Assembly: GCA_903789415.1 (NCBI GenBank)
Contig: CAIFEG010000018.1
Span: 1-39,565, forward strand
Source of the DNA: an uncultured Eggerthellaceae bacterium
Lineage (GTDB): Bacteria > Actinomycetota > Coriobacteriia > Coriobacteriales > Eggerthellaceae
DNA: 39,565 nucleotides
Reading direction: 5' to 3'
This document shows positions 26,193-35,682 of the stretch, piece by piece. A program made the position numbers and the translations under genes. Below the pieces are notes generated by a model. The model did no database searches and was not told where the DNA came from. It saw only the letters and a program-made list of their open reading frames with translations. The stretch's first letter is position 1. Each line of letters opens with the position of its first letter.

Positions 26193-28322
26193 TTATCGAT
26201 GGTGTCTGCTTGCCCCAAACGTCGAGCCCTTGCGTGCCGAGCGTCTGAGCCCCGCAAGCGCATCTTCTTCACTTGTATTGTCGAATCGAGAACTTAATTT
26301 CACGATTTGGTCGCGCAGACGTGCTGCCTCTTCGAAGTTCATTGCGTCGGACGCTTCAACCATCTGTTGTTGCAGGGATTTAACCAAACGCATGATCTCA
26401 GAGCGCGATAAACTCGCGAGTTCCTTGTTGACCTGCTCCGATGTTGTCGTCTTCTCGTCTTCATGGATCGACGATGAAATGTCATTGATGGGCTTGGTCA
26501 CCGTCTTCGGCACGATTCCATGTTCTTTGTTGAATTGAATCTGCAATTCGCGACGACGCTGAGTCTCTTTGATTGCCAGATCCATTGATTCGGTACGCTT
26601 ATCCGCATACATGATGACTTCACCATGGGCATTGCGCGCCGCACGACCCATGGTCTGAATGAGCGAGCGATAATTACGCAGGAATCCTTCCTGATCAGCA
26701 TCGAGAATTGCCACAAGCGAAACTTCCGGCAAATCGAGCCCCTCACGAAGCAAGTTGATGCCGACAAGCACATCAAATTTTTCTGCGCGCAGATCATGCA
26801 AGATATCAACACGTTCAAGCGTTCCGATATCCGAATGCATATAACGTGCACGAATTCCCTCGTCAAGCAAATGATCGGTAAGGTCTTCTGCCATCTTTTT
26901 GGTAAGAGTGGTAATCAGCGTACGCTCATGCTTTTTTGCTCGTGCGCGCGCTTCATCGATGATGTCATCGATCTGGCTTGCCGTAGGTCGCACAATAACT
27001 TTCGGATCTAGCAGACCCGTCGGGCGAATGATCTGCTCAACCGTTGCTTGGCTGACGCGTTTTTCGTAATCCCCCGGCGTCGCCGAAACATAGATGAATT
27101 GCGGAATGCGCTGTTCAAATTCATCGAAACGAAGCGGACGGTTATCCAGGCATGATGGCAACCGGAACCCGTGGTCAACCAGCGTAACTTTGCGAGAACG
27201 GTCACCCTCATGCATACCGCGGATCTGCGGAACCGTGACATGGCTCTCGTCGATGATGCACAGGAAATCCTTTGGGAAATAATCTATTAGTGTATACGGC
27301 GGCTCACCTGGTTTGCGGCCGTCCAAATGGCGTGAGTAGTTTTCGATGCCGCTGCAAAAGCCCATGTTTTCCATCATTTCCAGGTCATAGGTGGTGCGCA
27401 TCTCAAGACGTTCGGCTTCGAGAAGCTTCCCGGCCTTTTTCAGCTGCTGTAGACGGTCACGAAGCTCTTCGCGAATTGCTTTGATTGCTCGCTGCATGGA
27501 CGCCTTGCCCGTCACGTAATGCGATGCGGGCCAAATGGGAAGCGCCTCGTAGTGCTCGAGGACCTCTCCGGTGACATTGTCGAAGTCACAAATCTCATCG
27601 ATCTCGTCACCCCAAAACTCAACGCGCACGGGGTTGTCGGCATAGGGTGGGAAAATATCGAGCGAATCGCCACGCACACGGAATGTCCCGCGCTTCAGTT
27701 CGTAGTCATTTCGATCGTATTGCATGTCGATGAGGTCATGAATGACCTGATCACGATCGATCTCTTTTTCTTTGTCCAAAAATACCGCCATGCCAGCGTA
27801 TTCGGCAGGCGAACCGATGCCATAGATGCAGCTCACCGACGCCACAACCACCACATCACGCCGCGAAAGAAGCGCAGACGTTGCCTGGTGGCGCAGCTTT
27901 TCTACCTCTTCGTTAATGGATGCGTCTTTTTCGATAAAGGTGTCAGTCGAAGGTACATATGCCTCGGGCTGGTAATAATCGTAGTAGCTCACAAAATAAA
28001 CGACGGCATTGTTCGGCAAAAATTCCTTGAGCTCCGCCGCATCTTGTGCGGCAAGCGTTTTATTGGGGGCCATGATCAGCGTTGGTTTTTGCACGGCCTC
28101 AATCGTTTTGGCCATGGTAAACGTTTTGCCGGATCCCGTAACACCCACAAGCGTTTGATAGCGCAATCCATCTTCTACGCCACGCGCAAGCTTTTCGATA
28201 GCCTGCGGTTGATCTCCTGCCGGTTCAAAGGGCGCAACAACCTTAAACGGCGTTTGAGCCATACGAACCTCAGGCAGTTTTCCGTCCATCTCATGACCAA
28301 CAATGTTCTGTAAATGAGCCAT
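26193..28322 (-). CDS. uvrB: Excinuclease ABC subunit B
   Basis: This is the damage-verification helicase of nucleotide excision repair. Walker A is [12 protein letters not shown] (60-71), the beta-hairpin region is [21 protein letters not shown], helicase motifs are [16 protein letters not shown] and [14 protein letters not shown], and the C-terminal UVR domain (about 655-692, [30 protein letters not shown]) contacts UvrA/UvrC. Two starts are plausible. The ATG at 28322 (709 aa) has GGAG at 10 nt. An ATG at 28262 (689 aa, [14 protein letters not shown]) has GAGG at 5 nt and matches the usual family N-terminus. It is the last gene of a coaE-uvrB unit. Confidence 0.96.
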   Translation of the reverse strand: MAHLQNIVGHEMDGKLPEVRMAQTPFKVVAPFEPAGDQPQAIEKLARGVEDGLRYQTLVGVTGSGKTFTMAKTIEAVQKPTLIMAPNKTLAAQDAAELKEFLPNNAVVYFVSYYDYYQPEAYVPSTDTFIEKDASINEEVEKLRHQATSALLSRRDVVVVASVSCIYGIGSPAEYAGMAVFLDKEKEIDRDQVIHDLIDMQYDRNDYELKRGTFRVRGDSLDIFPPYADNPVRVEFWGDEIDEICDFDNVTGEVLEHYEALPIWPASHYVTGKASMQRAIKAIREELRDRLQQLKKAGKLLEAERLEMRTTYDLEMMENMGFCSGIENYSRHLDGRKPGEPPYTLIDYFPKDFLCIIDESHVTVPQIRGMHEGDRSRKVTLVDHGFRLPSCLDNRPLRFDEFEQRIPQFIYVSATPGDYEKRVSQATVEQIIRPTGLLDPKVIVRPTASQIDDIIDEARARAKKHERTLITTLTKKMAEDLTDHLLDEGIRARYMHSDIGTLERVDILHDLRAEKFDVLVGINLLREGLDLPEVSLVAILDADQEGFLRNYRSLIQTMGRAARNAHGEVIMYADKRTESMDLAIKETQRRRELQIQFNKEHGIVPKTVTKPINDISSSIHEDEKTTTSEQVNKELASLSRSEIMRLVKSLQQQMVEASDAMNFEEAARLRDQIVKLSSRFDNTSEEDALAGLRRSARKGSTFGASRHHR

Positions 28323-28379
28323 AGGTATACTTCTCCATCATGTATGTGTCGGAAAGAGATGATAGTACTTTTATTGCGA

Positions 28380-29030
28380 TTAATCTTGTGCGCTCATAAT
28401 CTGCTGAAAGACGTTATGAACTTGTGATGTGAGCTTGGAGAGGCTTCCGTCGTTGACAATGACGTAGTCCGCCCACGCACGCCGTTGATCGTCGGTAGGT
28501 TGCTGGGCAATCCGGTTCAACACATCTTCTCTTTGAAAACCTTTCGCACATGCGCGTGCAATGCGCATATCTTCGGGTGCCACTACGGCTATAACTCCTT
28601 GTATCTGCCGGACAAGCGCAAGAGTAGACGGGAATTCGTCTGCATGCTCGTTTGCGGCCTTCCACGTTGCTTCGGGACCACGATACGCAGAAAATTCTAC
28701 GATGGCACAGGGACATGATTGCCGTTGCGCCAGCTGTACGCGCCGCAACGCTTCAGACATGATTGCGGGATGGGTGATTAGGTTAAGTTTGGCCGTGGCA
28801 TCCTTGTCTGCAAATGCCTTCTTGGCCAAACGCGCCCGATCAATTTGCCCGTCATCGTTTAAAACTTCACGGCCAAACGACTGAGAAATCGAATGTATGA
28901 TTTTGGGACTGTGCAGAATATCATGGCCAATCTTATCAAGGTCGACAGTGTATGCTCCAAGATCAGAAAACGCATCCAATGTGCTGGACTTTCCTGATCC
29001 AATACCACCTATCAAAAAGAATGTACGCAT
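28380..29030 (-). CDS. coaE: Dephospho-CoA kinase
   Basis: The last step of coenzyme A synthesis: ATP-dependent 3'-phosphorylation of dephospho-CoA. This is a P-loop kinase of 216 aa with GGIGSGKSS (8-16), the conserved DLDKIGHDIL (about 32-41), RLAKKAFAD and ITHPAIMSEALRRV, and a C-terminal DYVIVNDGS. It lacks the DUF/GrpB fusion found in many actinobacterial CoaE proteins. It is 57 bp upstream of uvrB on the same strand and likely co-transcribed with it. It is separated from rpsA by a terminator. Confidence 0.93.
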   Translation of the reverse strand: MRTFFLIGGIGSGKSSTLDAFSDLGAYTVDLDKIGHDILHSPKIIHSISQSFGREVLNDDGQIDRARLAKKAFADKDATAKLNLITHPAIMSEALRRVQLAQRQSCPCAIVEFSAYRGPEATWKAANEHADEFPSTLALVRQIQGVIAVVAPEDMRIARACAKGFQREDVLNRIAQQPTDDQRRAWADYVIVNDGSLSKLTSQVHNVFQQIMSAQD

Positions 29031-29099
29031 GAAATCTGCCTTCCCCGTACCATGAAATCTGCCGTCTCTACGCTAAAATCATATCGCCTCTGAAAACAA

Positions 29100-29135
29100 A
29101 TATAGGGAACAAACCTTATGGTCTGTTCCCTATAT
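29100..29135 (-). terminator. Terminator downstream of rpsA
   Basis: A 12-bp perfect stem (ATATAGGGAACA / TGTTCCCTATAT as seen on the plus strand) has a 12-nt loop that can pair further (ACC/GGT). On the minus strand it is followed by a T-rich TTTGTTTTC stretch. It lies 65 bp after the rpsA stop and before coaE. Confidence 0.8.
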
Positions 29136-29199
29136 ATTCAATCTAACGAAAACCTTCGTCGCTACGAACCTGAATGGTTAGCGCTCCGAACGGCAGAAC

Positions 29200-30429
29200 C
29201 TAGGCGTTCTGGTCCGTTTCTGCCTCGTCCTTCTTCTCGTCAGACTCTGGCTTTTTATCGTCAGCTTTCTGATCCTCTTTCGCAGAATTTTCGGAAGATT
29301 CACTTTCAGCTACCGGAATATCGAGGCCTAAGTCATTTGCCGCAGCCTTCATAGAAAGGCTGATGCGACGACGCTCAGGATTGATATCCATAATCTTCAC
29401 CTTTACGGTATCGCCCGTATGAACAACCTGAGAAGGAGTATCAATGTGCTTATTTGCCATTTCAGAAATGTGCACTAAGCCTTCAACACCCGGCTCAAGT
29501 TCAACAAACGCACCGAATGGAACTGTCTTGGTGACTTTGCCATCAACAATCTGACCCACAGGATAATTCTCAACAAGCTTCGACCATGGATCTGGAGTGC
29601 ATTGCTTCAAACCTAAAGAAATGCGCTCGCGTTGTAAGTCGACGTCTAAGACTTCAACTTCAACTTCCTGGCCTACATGGACAACCTCTGATGGATGGTT
29701 GACATGGCTCCAAGAAAGCTCAGAGATGTGAACCAGACCGTCGATGCCGCCCAGGTCAACGAATGCACCAAAGTCGACAATGCTGGAAACTTTGCCTTTA
29801 AGATGCATGCCTTTAGAAAGCTTAGAGAGGATCTCCGCACGCTCTTTACGACGTCCTTCTTCAAGAAGAACACGACGAGAAAGAACAACGTTGTTGCGGT
29901 TACGATCCATCTCAATAACACGCGCATCAAGCTGCGTGCCTAGATAAGCAGACAAATCTTTCACGCGATGCAGATCGACCAAAGATGCTGGTAAGAAACC
30001 ACGAAGACCGATGTCAAGGATCAAACCGCCCTTAACAACCTCGATAACCTCGCCGGTAACCGTCTCTCCAGCCTTGAATTTCTCTTCAACAGAAATCCAA
30101 GCACGCTCATATTCAGCGCGTTTCTTGGACAGGATTAACCGTCCGTCCTTGTCTTCCTTCTGCAAAACCATGGCTTCAATTTTGTCACCAAGCTTGACGA
30201 TATCGGAAGGTTCTACGTCCTTACGAATCGTGAGCTCGCGAATTGGAATGACGCCTTCGCTCTTGAACCCGATGTCAACAAGCACTTCGTCGTGTTCGAT
30301 CTTCACGATCGTGCCCTTCACCAGGTCGCCCTCATCAAAATCGGTGAGAGTGCCGTCGATCATCTTGTTCATCTGATCATCCGAAATATCCTGATAATCG
30401 ATGATTGACGGGTTTTTAATCTCGGTCAA
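29200..30429 (-). CDS. rpsA: Ribosomal protein S1 (four S1 domains)
   Basis: This 30S protein unfolds and recruits mRNA. There are four S1/OB repeats (about 33-105, 120-186, 205-272, 288-360). The last two carry the strict [19 protein letters not shown] / [20 protein letters not shown] pattern, and an acidic Lys/Asp/Glu tail (about 372-409) follows. The four-domain layout is the actinobacterial type rather than the six-domain proteobacterial one. The start codon is TTG at 30429 with a strong AAAGGGG 6 nt upstream; no in-frame ATG or GTG is better placed. The ribosome site may be masked by a leader stem (30433-30461). It ends with TAG. Confidence 0.95.
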   Translation of the reverse strand: MTEIKNPSIIDYQDISDDQMNKMIDGTLTDFDEGDLVKGTIVKIEHDEVLVDIGFKSEGVIPIRELTIRKDVEPSDIVKLGDKIEAMVLQKEDKDGRLILSKKRAEYERAWISVEEKFKAGETVTGEVIEVVKGGLILDIGLRGFLPASLVDLHRVKDLSAYLGTQLDARVIEMDRNRNNVVLSRRVLLEEGRRKERAEILSKLSKGMHLKGKVSSIVDFGAFVDLGGIDGLVHISELSWSHVNHPSEVVHVGQEVEVEVLDVDLQRERISLGLKQCTPDPWSKLVENYPVGQIVDGKVTKTVPFGAFVELEPGVEGLVHISEMANKHIDTPSQVVHTGDTVKVKIMDINPERRRISLSMKAAANDLGLDIPVAESESSENSAKEDQKADDKKPESDEKKDEAETDQNA

Positions 30430-30432
30430 AAT

Positions 30433-30461
30433 GGACCCCTTTCAAAAAGATATCGGGGACC
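30433..30461 (-). promoter_or_regulatory. Possible stem masking the rpsA ribosome binding site
   Basis: GGTCCCC in the leader can pair with GGGGTCC, which contains the Shine-Dalgarno GGGG (six pairs with one T-T mismatch, 15-nt loop). This would sequester the ribosome site just before the TTG start, in line with the translational autoregulation known for S1 in other bacteria. Confidence 0.35.
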
Positions 30462-30629
30462 CTTCGTCATGATTGCGTGTTACATTTCCATGTTCACGAC
30501 AGTGCAGCCAAATGCACCGGACTCAAACATGTCTCGGGGGCCAACAATTACTACCTATAGAAGCAAGGAAGAACATCGTTCGAGCGAAACGAAATATACT
30601 TCATCGCTTCACATAAGCGAAGTCATTGT

Positions 30630-30652
30630 ATCACACAGAATATGTGTGTGAT
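30630..30652 (-). other. Hairpin between prepilin-peptidase gene and rpsA
   Basis: ATCACACA / TGTGTGAT forms an 8-bp perfect stem with a 7-nt loop, 10 bp past the stop of the prepilin-peptidase-like gene. There is no U-tract on the minus strand. A second, weaker stem (CGCTT/AAGCG, about 30605-30620) with T-rich sequence after it follows. Together they may end the upstream operon. Confidence 0.4.
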
Positions 30653-30661
30653 GTGACGCTA

Positions 30662-31498
30662 TCACACAAGTAAAAGACTTTCATACCAAAGGATTATTTC
30701 GGGGCCAAAAAGCGCCATAACGAAGCATCCGATGGCGATATGCGGACCAAATGCGATGGCGCGTGACGCAGGCGCACGACCCGAAGAATCATTCCGGCTT
30801 TCCGAATCATTCGACATTCGGTTTGCGTGTTTTGAATATGTATGGCGCTGATAAAGCGAAAAAAGAATTCCGGAGGCGCATGCCACCAAAATGACGATGA
30901 TGCTTCCTCGAATGCCAAAGCAAAATGCGACGGCAAAAAACAGTTTCAGATCGCCCGCACCAATTGCATGCGCGTGGGTAAGGCGGGACACAATAAACCC
31001 GAGCAGCGCCACGACGCCAAATACAATCAACGCGTCGAGGACAGATTGACCGAGCAGCGTTGCCAGATTAACCCGCGATATCCACCAAATGAAGAGCAGA
31101 TATGCAAGTCGGGCGCACAAAATAATGATGATGCAGACATTAGGAATTGACCTGGATGCAATATCGGTGGCGCAGAGCATCAATAAAGCCAGCGCAATGA
31201 CAAGCATTTCAACAAGTTCGATCGTAAGCCCATAGCGCATTGCCAGCAGAAGACACACACCTGCTGAAACTATATCGAAAATCAGCCTGTATGATGGGCG
31301 CTTTGAAGCATCGATACCTGCAGACGTATTACCGTAAGATGTATGGACACGCGCAGATGCATCGGCATGGGCGGTATGAGTATCAGAAGATGACGCTTTC
31401 GCAGAGAGCGCTTTTCGGCGCGCATAGAGAAGAGAGAGCTCTCCAAAAGCCACGCCAAGCGCTGCCGCAAGAATAGAGATCACAATGTTGAAACCCAT
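30662..31498 (-). CDS. Prepilin peptidase-like A24 aspartic protease, N-methylase domain absent
   Basis: This 278-aa polytopic membrane protein has the two aspartate motifs of type IV leader peptidases: CATDIASRSIPN (Asp about 110) and HAHAIGAGDLKLFF (GxGD, about 180). Around eight hydrophobic segments are visible. The cytoplasmic loop after TM1 is a 40-residue Ser/Ala/Thr/His-rich linker (ASSSDTHTAHADASARVH...). It replaces the zinc-binding N-methyltransferase domain, and no CxxC pairs are present. No pilin, ATPase or tad/com genes are nearby, so its substrate (Tad, competence or secretion pseudopilins) must be encoded elsewhere. It lies 25 bp after the ArsB/NhaD-like gene, which suggests co-transcription. 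No strong ribosome site was seen at the ATG. Confidence 0.8.
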   Translation of the reverse strand: MGFNIVISILAAALGVAFGELSLLYARRKALSAKASSSDTHTAHADASARVHTSYGNTSAGIDASKRPSYRLIFDIVSAGVCLLLAMRYGLTIELVEMLVIALALLMLCATDIASRSIPNVCIIIILCARLAYLLFIWWISRVNLATLLGQSVLDALIVFGVVALLGFIVSRLTHAHAIGAGDLKLFFAVAFCFGIRGSIIVILVACASGILFSLYQRHTYSKHANRMSNDSESRNDSSGRAPASRAIAFGPHIAIGCFVMALFGPEIILWYESLLLV

Positions 31499-31523
31499 AG
31501 ACGCGAAAACGTACTTTCTTATG

Positions 31524-32819
31524 CTAGATCATCGATGGCATGAAACGAATGAGCATATAGATCGTGGCGACCACCATCGTCAATATCATCATTGGGAAGC
31601 CAACCTTGGTAAAGGAAGCAAAGGTGATGGGATGCCCTTCGCGTGTTGAAATAGACGAAAGCACTACGTTTGCACTTGCACCAATGAGGGTTCCATTGCC
31701 GCCGAGGCACGCACCGAGTGAAAGTGCCCACCACATTGCCGTGACATCGACGCCCGTTGCACCGATTGCCGCAATAACAGGGATCATCGTGGCAACAAAC
31801 GGAATATTGTCGAGTACGGCACTAAACAGTGCAGATACCCACATAATCACGAGCATCATCGCGAGCGGATTGTCAGCCGTGACATCCATGATCCAATCGG
31901 CGAGCATACCGATAACGCCGGTGTCAACAAGTGCGCCAACAACCATGAACAAGCCGCAGAAAAATCCGATGGTCGTCCATTCCACGCCCTTGACGCATTC
32001 TTCGAGATCGGCACGGGAGATCAGAATCATGACGCAGGCTGCAGTCAGGGCGACAACACAGCTATCAAGACCAAGCTGACCGTGGAGCATAAAGGCAACC
32101 ACGACAAAAAGGATCATGATGATACTTTTGTGGAACAGCGAACGATCTTTGATATAGTCCTTTGGCTGAAGTGCCATAACCGTTTGCTCATTTTCAGCAC
32201 TGGCTTGCATCTTGCGTCCATACACCGCACGAAATGCGAGGATAACAGCAATGAGCACAAAGATGGCAGCCGGTGTATCAACCGCTAAGAAGTCAAAGAA
32301 CGAAAGACCGGCTGCAGAGCCAATCATGATATTAGGTGGGTCACCGATCAGCGTCGCCGTACCACCAATATTGCTGGCCATTATTTCGGTAATGAAATAT
32401 GGAACGGGGTCAATCTCGAGCATGTCACAAACCACAAGCGTCATTGGCCCAACCAAAAGAACGGTGGTGACATTATCGAGCAGTGCCGAAAGCAGCGCAG
32501 TGATGAGAATAAAGCCAACCATAATTCGCCACGGATCGCCTTTGGCAACCTTGGCAGTTTTGATGGCCATAAATTCAAAAAGCCCGGATGTTTTTACTAC
32601 CGAAACAAAAAGCATCATGCCTACTAAAACTCCAAGGGTATTGAAGTCAATGTGGTTGATGCCAGAATCAAACGTGATTACGCCGGTGAGAATAAGGACC
32701 ATTGCACCAGCAAGCGCAGCTACGGCACGGTGGATCTTTTCAGATGCCACCAAAGCCATAACTGCGATGAAAACAACGATTGAAATTATTTGCGCGGTAG
32801 TAAACATGCAAATAATCAT
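31524..32819 (-). CDS. ArsB/NhaD-type (SLC13/IT superfamily) ion transporter
   Basis: This 431-aa integral membrane protein has 10-12 hydrophobic helices and the internal two-fold repeat of the ion transporter superfamily. Paired conserved loops are ALLDNVTTVLLVGP with NIGGTATLIGDPPNIMIG in the first half, and AVLDNIPFVATMIPV with CLGGNGTLIGASANVV in the second. These match the ArsB/NhaD family, which exports arsenite or exchanges Na+/H+ or anions. No ArsR, ArsA or other arsenic gene is near, so the substrate is unassigned. An ATG four codons downstream (32807) is an equally good start; neither has a clear ribosome site. It lies 22 bp after dxs. It ends with TAG. Confidence 0.85.
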   Translation of the reverse strand: MIICMFTTAQIISIVVFIAVMALVASEKIHRAVAALAGAMVLILTGVITFDSGINHIDFNTLGVLVGMMLFVSVVKTSGLFEFMAIKTAKVAKGDPWRIMVGFILITALLSALLDNVTTVLLVGPMTLVVCDMLEIDPVPYFITEIMASNIGGTATLIGDPPNIMIGSAAGLSFFDFLAVDTPAAIFVLIAVILAFRAVYGRKMQASAENEQTVMALQPKDYIKDRSLFHKSIIMILFVVVAFMLHGQLGLDSCVVALTAACVMILISRADLEECVKGVEWTTIGFFCGLFMVVGALVDTGVIGMLADWIMDVTADNPLAMMLVIMWVSALFSAVLDNIPFVATMIPVIAAIGATGVDVTAMWWALSLGACLGGNGTLIGASANVVLSSISTREGHPITFASFTKVGFPMMILTMVVATIYMLIRFMPSMI

Positions 32820-32841
32820 AACGGATTTGTTGCATGAATTT

Positions 32842-34740
32842 TTACAAGATGTTTAAAGAACGCAGTTTCTCAGTAATTTGTGCTGCAATTCCTTCGCCAT
32901 CGATTCCAAGAACATGGGAAATTTGTTCAACGGTGCCCTGCTCAACAAATTTGTCGGGAAGGCCAATTTGGAGTACGGGTGTTGATAGGTTGCGAGCCTC
33001 CATAACTTCGAGTACACCGTCGCCTGCGCCTCCTGCAATGACGCCTTCTTCGGCAGTGACCACGAGCTTTGTTTTGCATGCAGCCACAATAGCATCCACA
33101 TCTAACGGCTTAATCCAGCGCATGTCTACCACACGCGCAGAGATGCCTTGCGCTTCCAGACGCTTCGCCGCATCCATGCATGCAGGAAGCATATGGCCGA
33201 AACCGAGAATCGCAATATCATTTCCTGCGCGGCGCTCAACTGACTTGCCGATCTTAAATACTTCGGGGTTTTGCGGAATCGGTACCCCTTCCCCACATCC
33301 GCGGGGATAACGAATGGAAATGGGGCCATCGAGCATCATTGCGGTATGCAGTCCATTGACAAGCTCCGCCTCGTTTGACGGCGCAAGCATGCGCATATTC
33401 GGAATCATGCGAAGATATGTGATATCAAAGGCACCCGTGTGCGTGGGACCATCGGCGCCTACAAGCCCTGCACGATCAATGCAGAGCACAACGTTTTCAC
33501 GATTAATTGCATTATCGACAATGATCTGGTCAATTGCACGCTGCAAAAACGTCGAATAAATAGCAACCACGGGCTTTTTCCCGCCAATCGAAAGTCCTGC
33601 AGCCATGCCTAAGGCATGCTCTTCGGTTATTCCTGTATCAAAGAAACGGCGAGGGAAACGCGCAGCAAATTTCGAAAGACCCGTGCCATCCTTCATCGCG
33701 GCAGTGATTGCCACCACATCGGGATTGTGCTCAGCTTCTTTTACGATCGCATCACCAAAAACATTTGAGTACTTAGGAGCTTTTGACGTGTTCTTTTTGA
33801 ATTCGCCCGTTTTTGGATCAAACGGGCCAACACCATGCCAGATCTCAGGATTTTCTTCAGCAGGCGGATATCCCTTGCCTTTTTTGGTGACCACATGCAC
33901 CAGCGTTGGACACGGCGATTCAAGACACGTCTCAAATATCTCACGTAACGCCGTTATGTCATGACCATCAACAGGAGCGGTACATACGATTCCGAGCTGT
34001 TCAAACAACATGGTTTGAGGAATAACCATCTGTTTGAAGGAATCTTTTAAGTTTCGACCAAAGTCAACGAGTTCCTGGCCAATACCCCCGCGCGCTTCCA
34101 TGAGCTCCTGCACCGCATCGCGGGTATGCTGGTAGCTTGCTTTAGCGCGCATCATACCAAGATGGCGAACGAGCGCACCCACGGGTCTGCTAATTGACAT
34201 GCCGTTATCGTTGAGCACGATCATCATGGGTGTTTGTTCTTGTCCAATGTGGTTGAGCGCTTCAAAGGCCATGCCACCCACAAGAGAAGAATCCCCAATG
34301 ACGTCAGCAATTTTAAAATCATCGCCCGAAAGATCACGTGCCTTGGCTAATCCGAATGCCACCGAAAGGCTATCCGACGCATGTCCTGAGGGATGGACAT
34401 CAAAGACACTTTCACTTGGCTTCGGAAAACCAGAGATTCCGCCATATTGGCGAAGCGTATCGAATTGAGACAGACGTCCCGTTAAAAGCTTATGGGCATA
34501 CGACTGATGCCCCACATCGTAGACGATCTTGTCTTTCGGGCAGTTCATCACCGAATGAAGGGCGACAATAATTTCAACGGCACCTAAGCTCGATGCAACA
34601 TGTCCACCCGTCTTCGAGGTGACGTCAATAATTTCGCCACGAATTTCTTGACATAAAATTTTGAGCTCATCATCGTTTAAAAGCTTCAAATCAGCTGGCG
34701 ATGTAAAAGCATCTAAAATGCGTTTTTTACTTTGCGTCAT
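32842..34740 (-). CDS. dxs: 1-deoxy-D-xylulose-5-phosphate synthase
   Basis: The first enzyme of the MEP isoprenoid pathway: it condenses pyruvate with glyceraldehyde-3-P using TPP (632 aa). It has VGHQSYAHKLLTGR, the TPP motif GDSSLVGGMAFEALN with the NDNGMSIS end (about 146-182), the catalytic Glu in TGITEEHALGMAAGLS (about 372), DRAGLVGADGPTHTGAFD, and a transketolase C domain ending VTAEEGVIAGGAG. The ATG at 34740 has GGA 6 nt upstream; an ATG five codons earlier is less well placed. It follows xseB by 11 bp. Together with the split transketolase gene pair at 5682-7497, it gives two related TPP systems in the window. Confidence 0.96.
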   Translation of the reverse strand: MTQSKKRILDAFTSPADLKLLNDDELKILCQEIRGEIIDVTSKTGGHVASSLGAVEIIVALHSVMNCPKDKIVYDVGHQSYAHKLLTGRLSQFDTLRQYGGISGFPKPSESVFDVHPSGHASDSLSVAFGLAKARDLSGDDFKIADVIGDSSLVGGMAFEALNHIGQEQTPMMIVLNDNGMSISRPVGALVRHLGMMRAKASYQHTRDAVQELMEARGGIGQELVDFGRNLKDSFKQMVIPQTMLFEQLGIVCTAPVDGHDITALREIFETCLESPCPTLVHVVTKKGKGYPPAEENPEIWHGVGPFDPKTGEFKKNTSKAPKYSNVFGDAIVKEAEHNPDVVAITAAMKDGTGLSKFAARFPRRFFDTGITEEHALGMAAGLSIGGKKPVVAIYSTFLQRAIDQIIVDNAINRENVVLCIDRAGLVGADGPTHTGAFDITYLRMIPNMRMLAPSNEAELVNGLHTAMMLDGPISIRYPRGCGEGVPIPQNPEVFKIGKSVERRAGNDIAILGFGHMLPACMDAAKRLEAQGISARVVDMRWIKPLDVDAIVAACKTKLVVTAEEGVIAGGAGDGVLEVMEARNLSTPVLQIGLPDKFVEQGTVEQISHVLGIDGEGIAAQITEKLRSLNIL

Positions 34741-34751
34741 AGCTAATCCAT

Positions 34752-35108
34752 TCAACGTAGGTTTTCTGATGACTCCTGATGTAAATCGTCTGACGATTTT
34801 TGATGCTCGGGCACCTGTTGTTCTACAGGTGCATGTTCAGCAGAAGTTTGACCTATAGGCGATTCATCTACCGACACTGCAGACGTCTGATCTGCTGACG
34901 TTTCCTCTGCGGCAGTTTGGTCTGCGGACGTCTGCTCTTCTATATCAGCTTCGATAAGGCTCGAGGCTTTTACACCCAGCCCAACTGCCTCTTCAAGTAG
35001 GTCAAGTGCTTGATCAAGCGGCATATCATCGGTTATCTCTTCTGATATTTCTTTCAATCGATCATTCACTTGTTGGTAACTTTGCAGTGATTCCTTACCC
35101 TCAGACAT
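34752..35108 (-). CDS. xseB: Exodeoxyribonuclease VII small subunit with acidic/Thr-Gln tail
   Basis: The 118-aa product begins with an XseB-like two-helix core (about 1-58: SYQQVNDRLKEISEEITDDMPLDQALDLLEEAVGLGVKASSLIEADI). This core normally binds the large subunit XseA. It then carries a ~60-residue low-complexity tail with two TSADQT copies ten residues apart and many Glu/Gln/Ser. The ATG at 35108 overlaps the nusB stop (ATGTCTGA), suggesting translational coupling, and is preferred over an ATG 24 codons upstream inside nusB. The usual xseA partner is not in this cluster. The core match is good but short, so a moderate reservation remains. Confidence 0.75.
   Translation of the reverse strand: MSEGKESLQSYQQVNDRLKEISEEITDDMPLDQALDLLEEAVGLGVKASSLIEADIEEQTSADQTAAEETSADQTSAVSVDESPIGQTSAEHAPVEQQVPEHQKSSDDLHQESSENLR
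34875..34945 (-). repeat. 30-bp in-frame repeat in the xseB tail
   Basis: The unit coding TSADQT(A/S)A occurs twice with a 30-nt period, plus degenerate flanking copies (CTGCxGACGT-like words on the plus strand). It gives a low-complexity acidic tail and looks like a slippage-prone coding repeat. Confidence 0.5.
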
Positions 35109-35679
35109 CGTTGTCACCCGACAATTCTGGGGCGGTCTGACTGTTTCCTTGACCGGTTTGTGTTTGATCTGTTTGAGCAACCTTTTTCGGTTCGCTCGTT
35201 ACCTCGGGGGTTACCGATACTCGGGCTTTTTGGGCCTTATCCACAGAAGAAGTCTTTGGGCTATCCAGCTTTTCACGACGGGCAATATTTCCCAGAATAC
35301 CGTTCGTAAATTGCGGGGATTCATCTTCCCCACCAAATTGTTTTGCCAGTTCGACAGCTTCATTGATGCACACACTTACGGGGACACTATCCTCATAGAG
35401 CATTTCAGAGACCGCCATCCGCATGATTGCACGATCTACCACAGGCATACGATCAAGCGACCAATTTTCAGATGCATCCGAAATGAGCTGGTCGATAACA
35501 TTTTTATGGTCTGCAACATCGGCAATTAACTTTTTTGTATATGCAGGTACGGGGTTTTCATCAAAAATCACCGAAACATTTTCGCTTGATCCTGCTGAAG
35601 GGTCCCCCGTAATATCTTCTTCGTAGAGAAGCTGAACCGCAATTTCACGCGCACGACGGCGTTCATGTCTTCCTGACAT
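35101..35679 (-). CDS. nusB: Transcription antitermination factor NusB with C-terminal extension
   Basis: NusB binds boxA RNA with NusE/S10 in rRNA antitermination. The NusB fold (about 1-140) starts GRHERRRAREIAVQLLYEEDI, carries NWSLDRMPVVDRAIMRMAVSEML and closes with CINEAVELAKQFGGEDESPQFTNGILGNIA. A ~50-residue Thr/Gln/Ser-rich tail, absent from most NusB proteins (usually 130-150 aa), follows. The ribosome site AGGAG coincides with the final codons of the preceding Asp23-family gene (stop 3 bp away), so the genes are tightly coupled. It overlaps xseB at its 3' end. Confidence 0.93.
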   Translation of the reverse strand: MSGRHERRRAREIAVQLLYEEDITGDPSAGSSENVSVIFDENPVPAYTKKLIADVADHKNVIDQLISDASENWSLDRMPVVDRAIMRMAVSEMLYEDSVPVSVCINEAVELAKQFGGEDESPQFTNGILGNIARREKLDSPKTSSVDKAQKARVSVTPEVTSEPKKVAQTDQTQTGQGNSQTAPELSGDNDV

Positions 35680-35682
35680 TAA

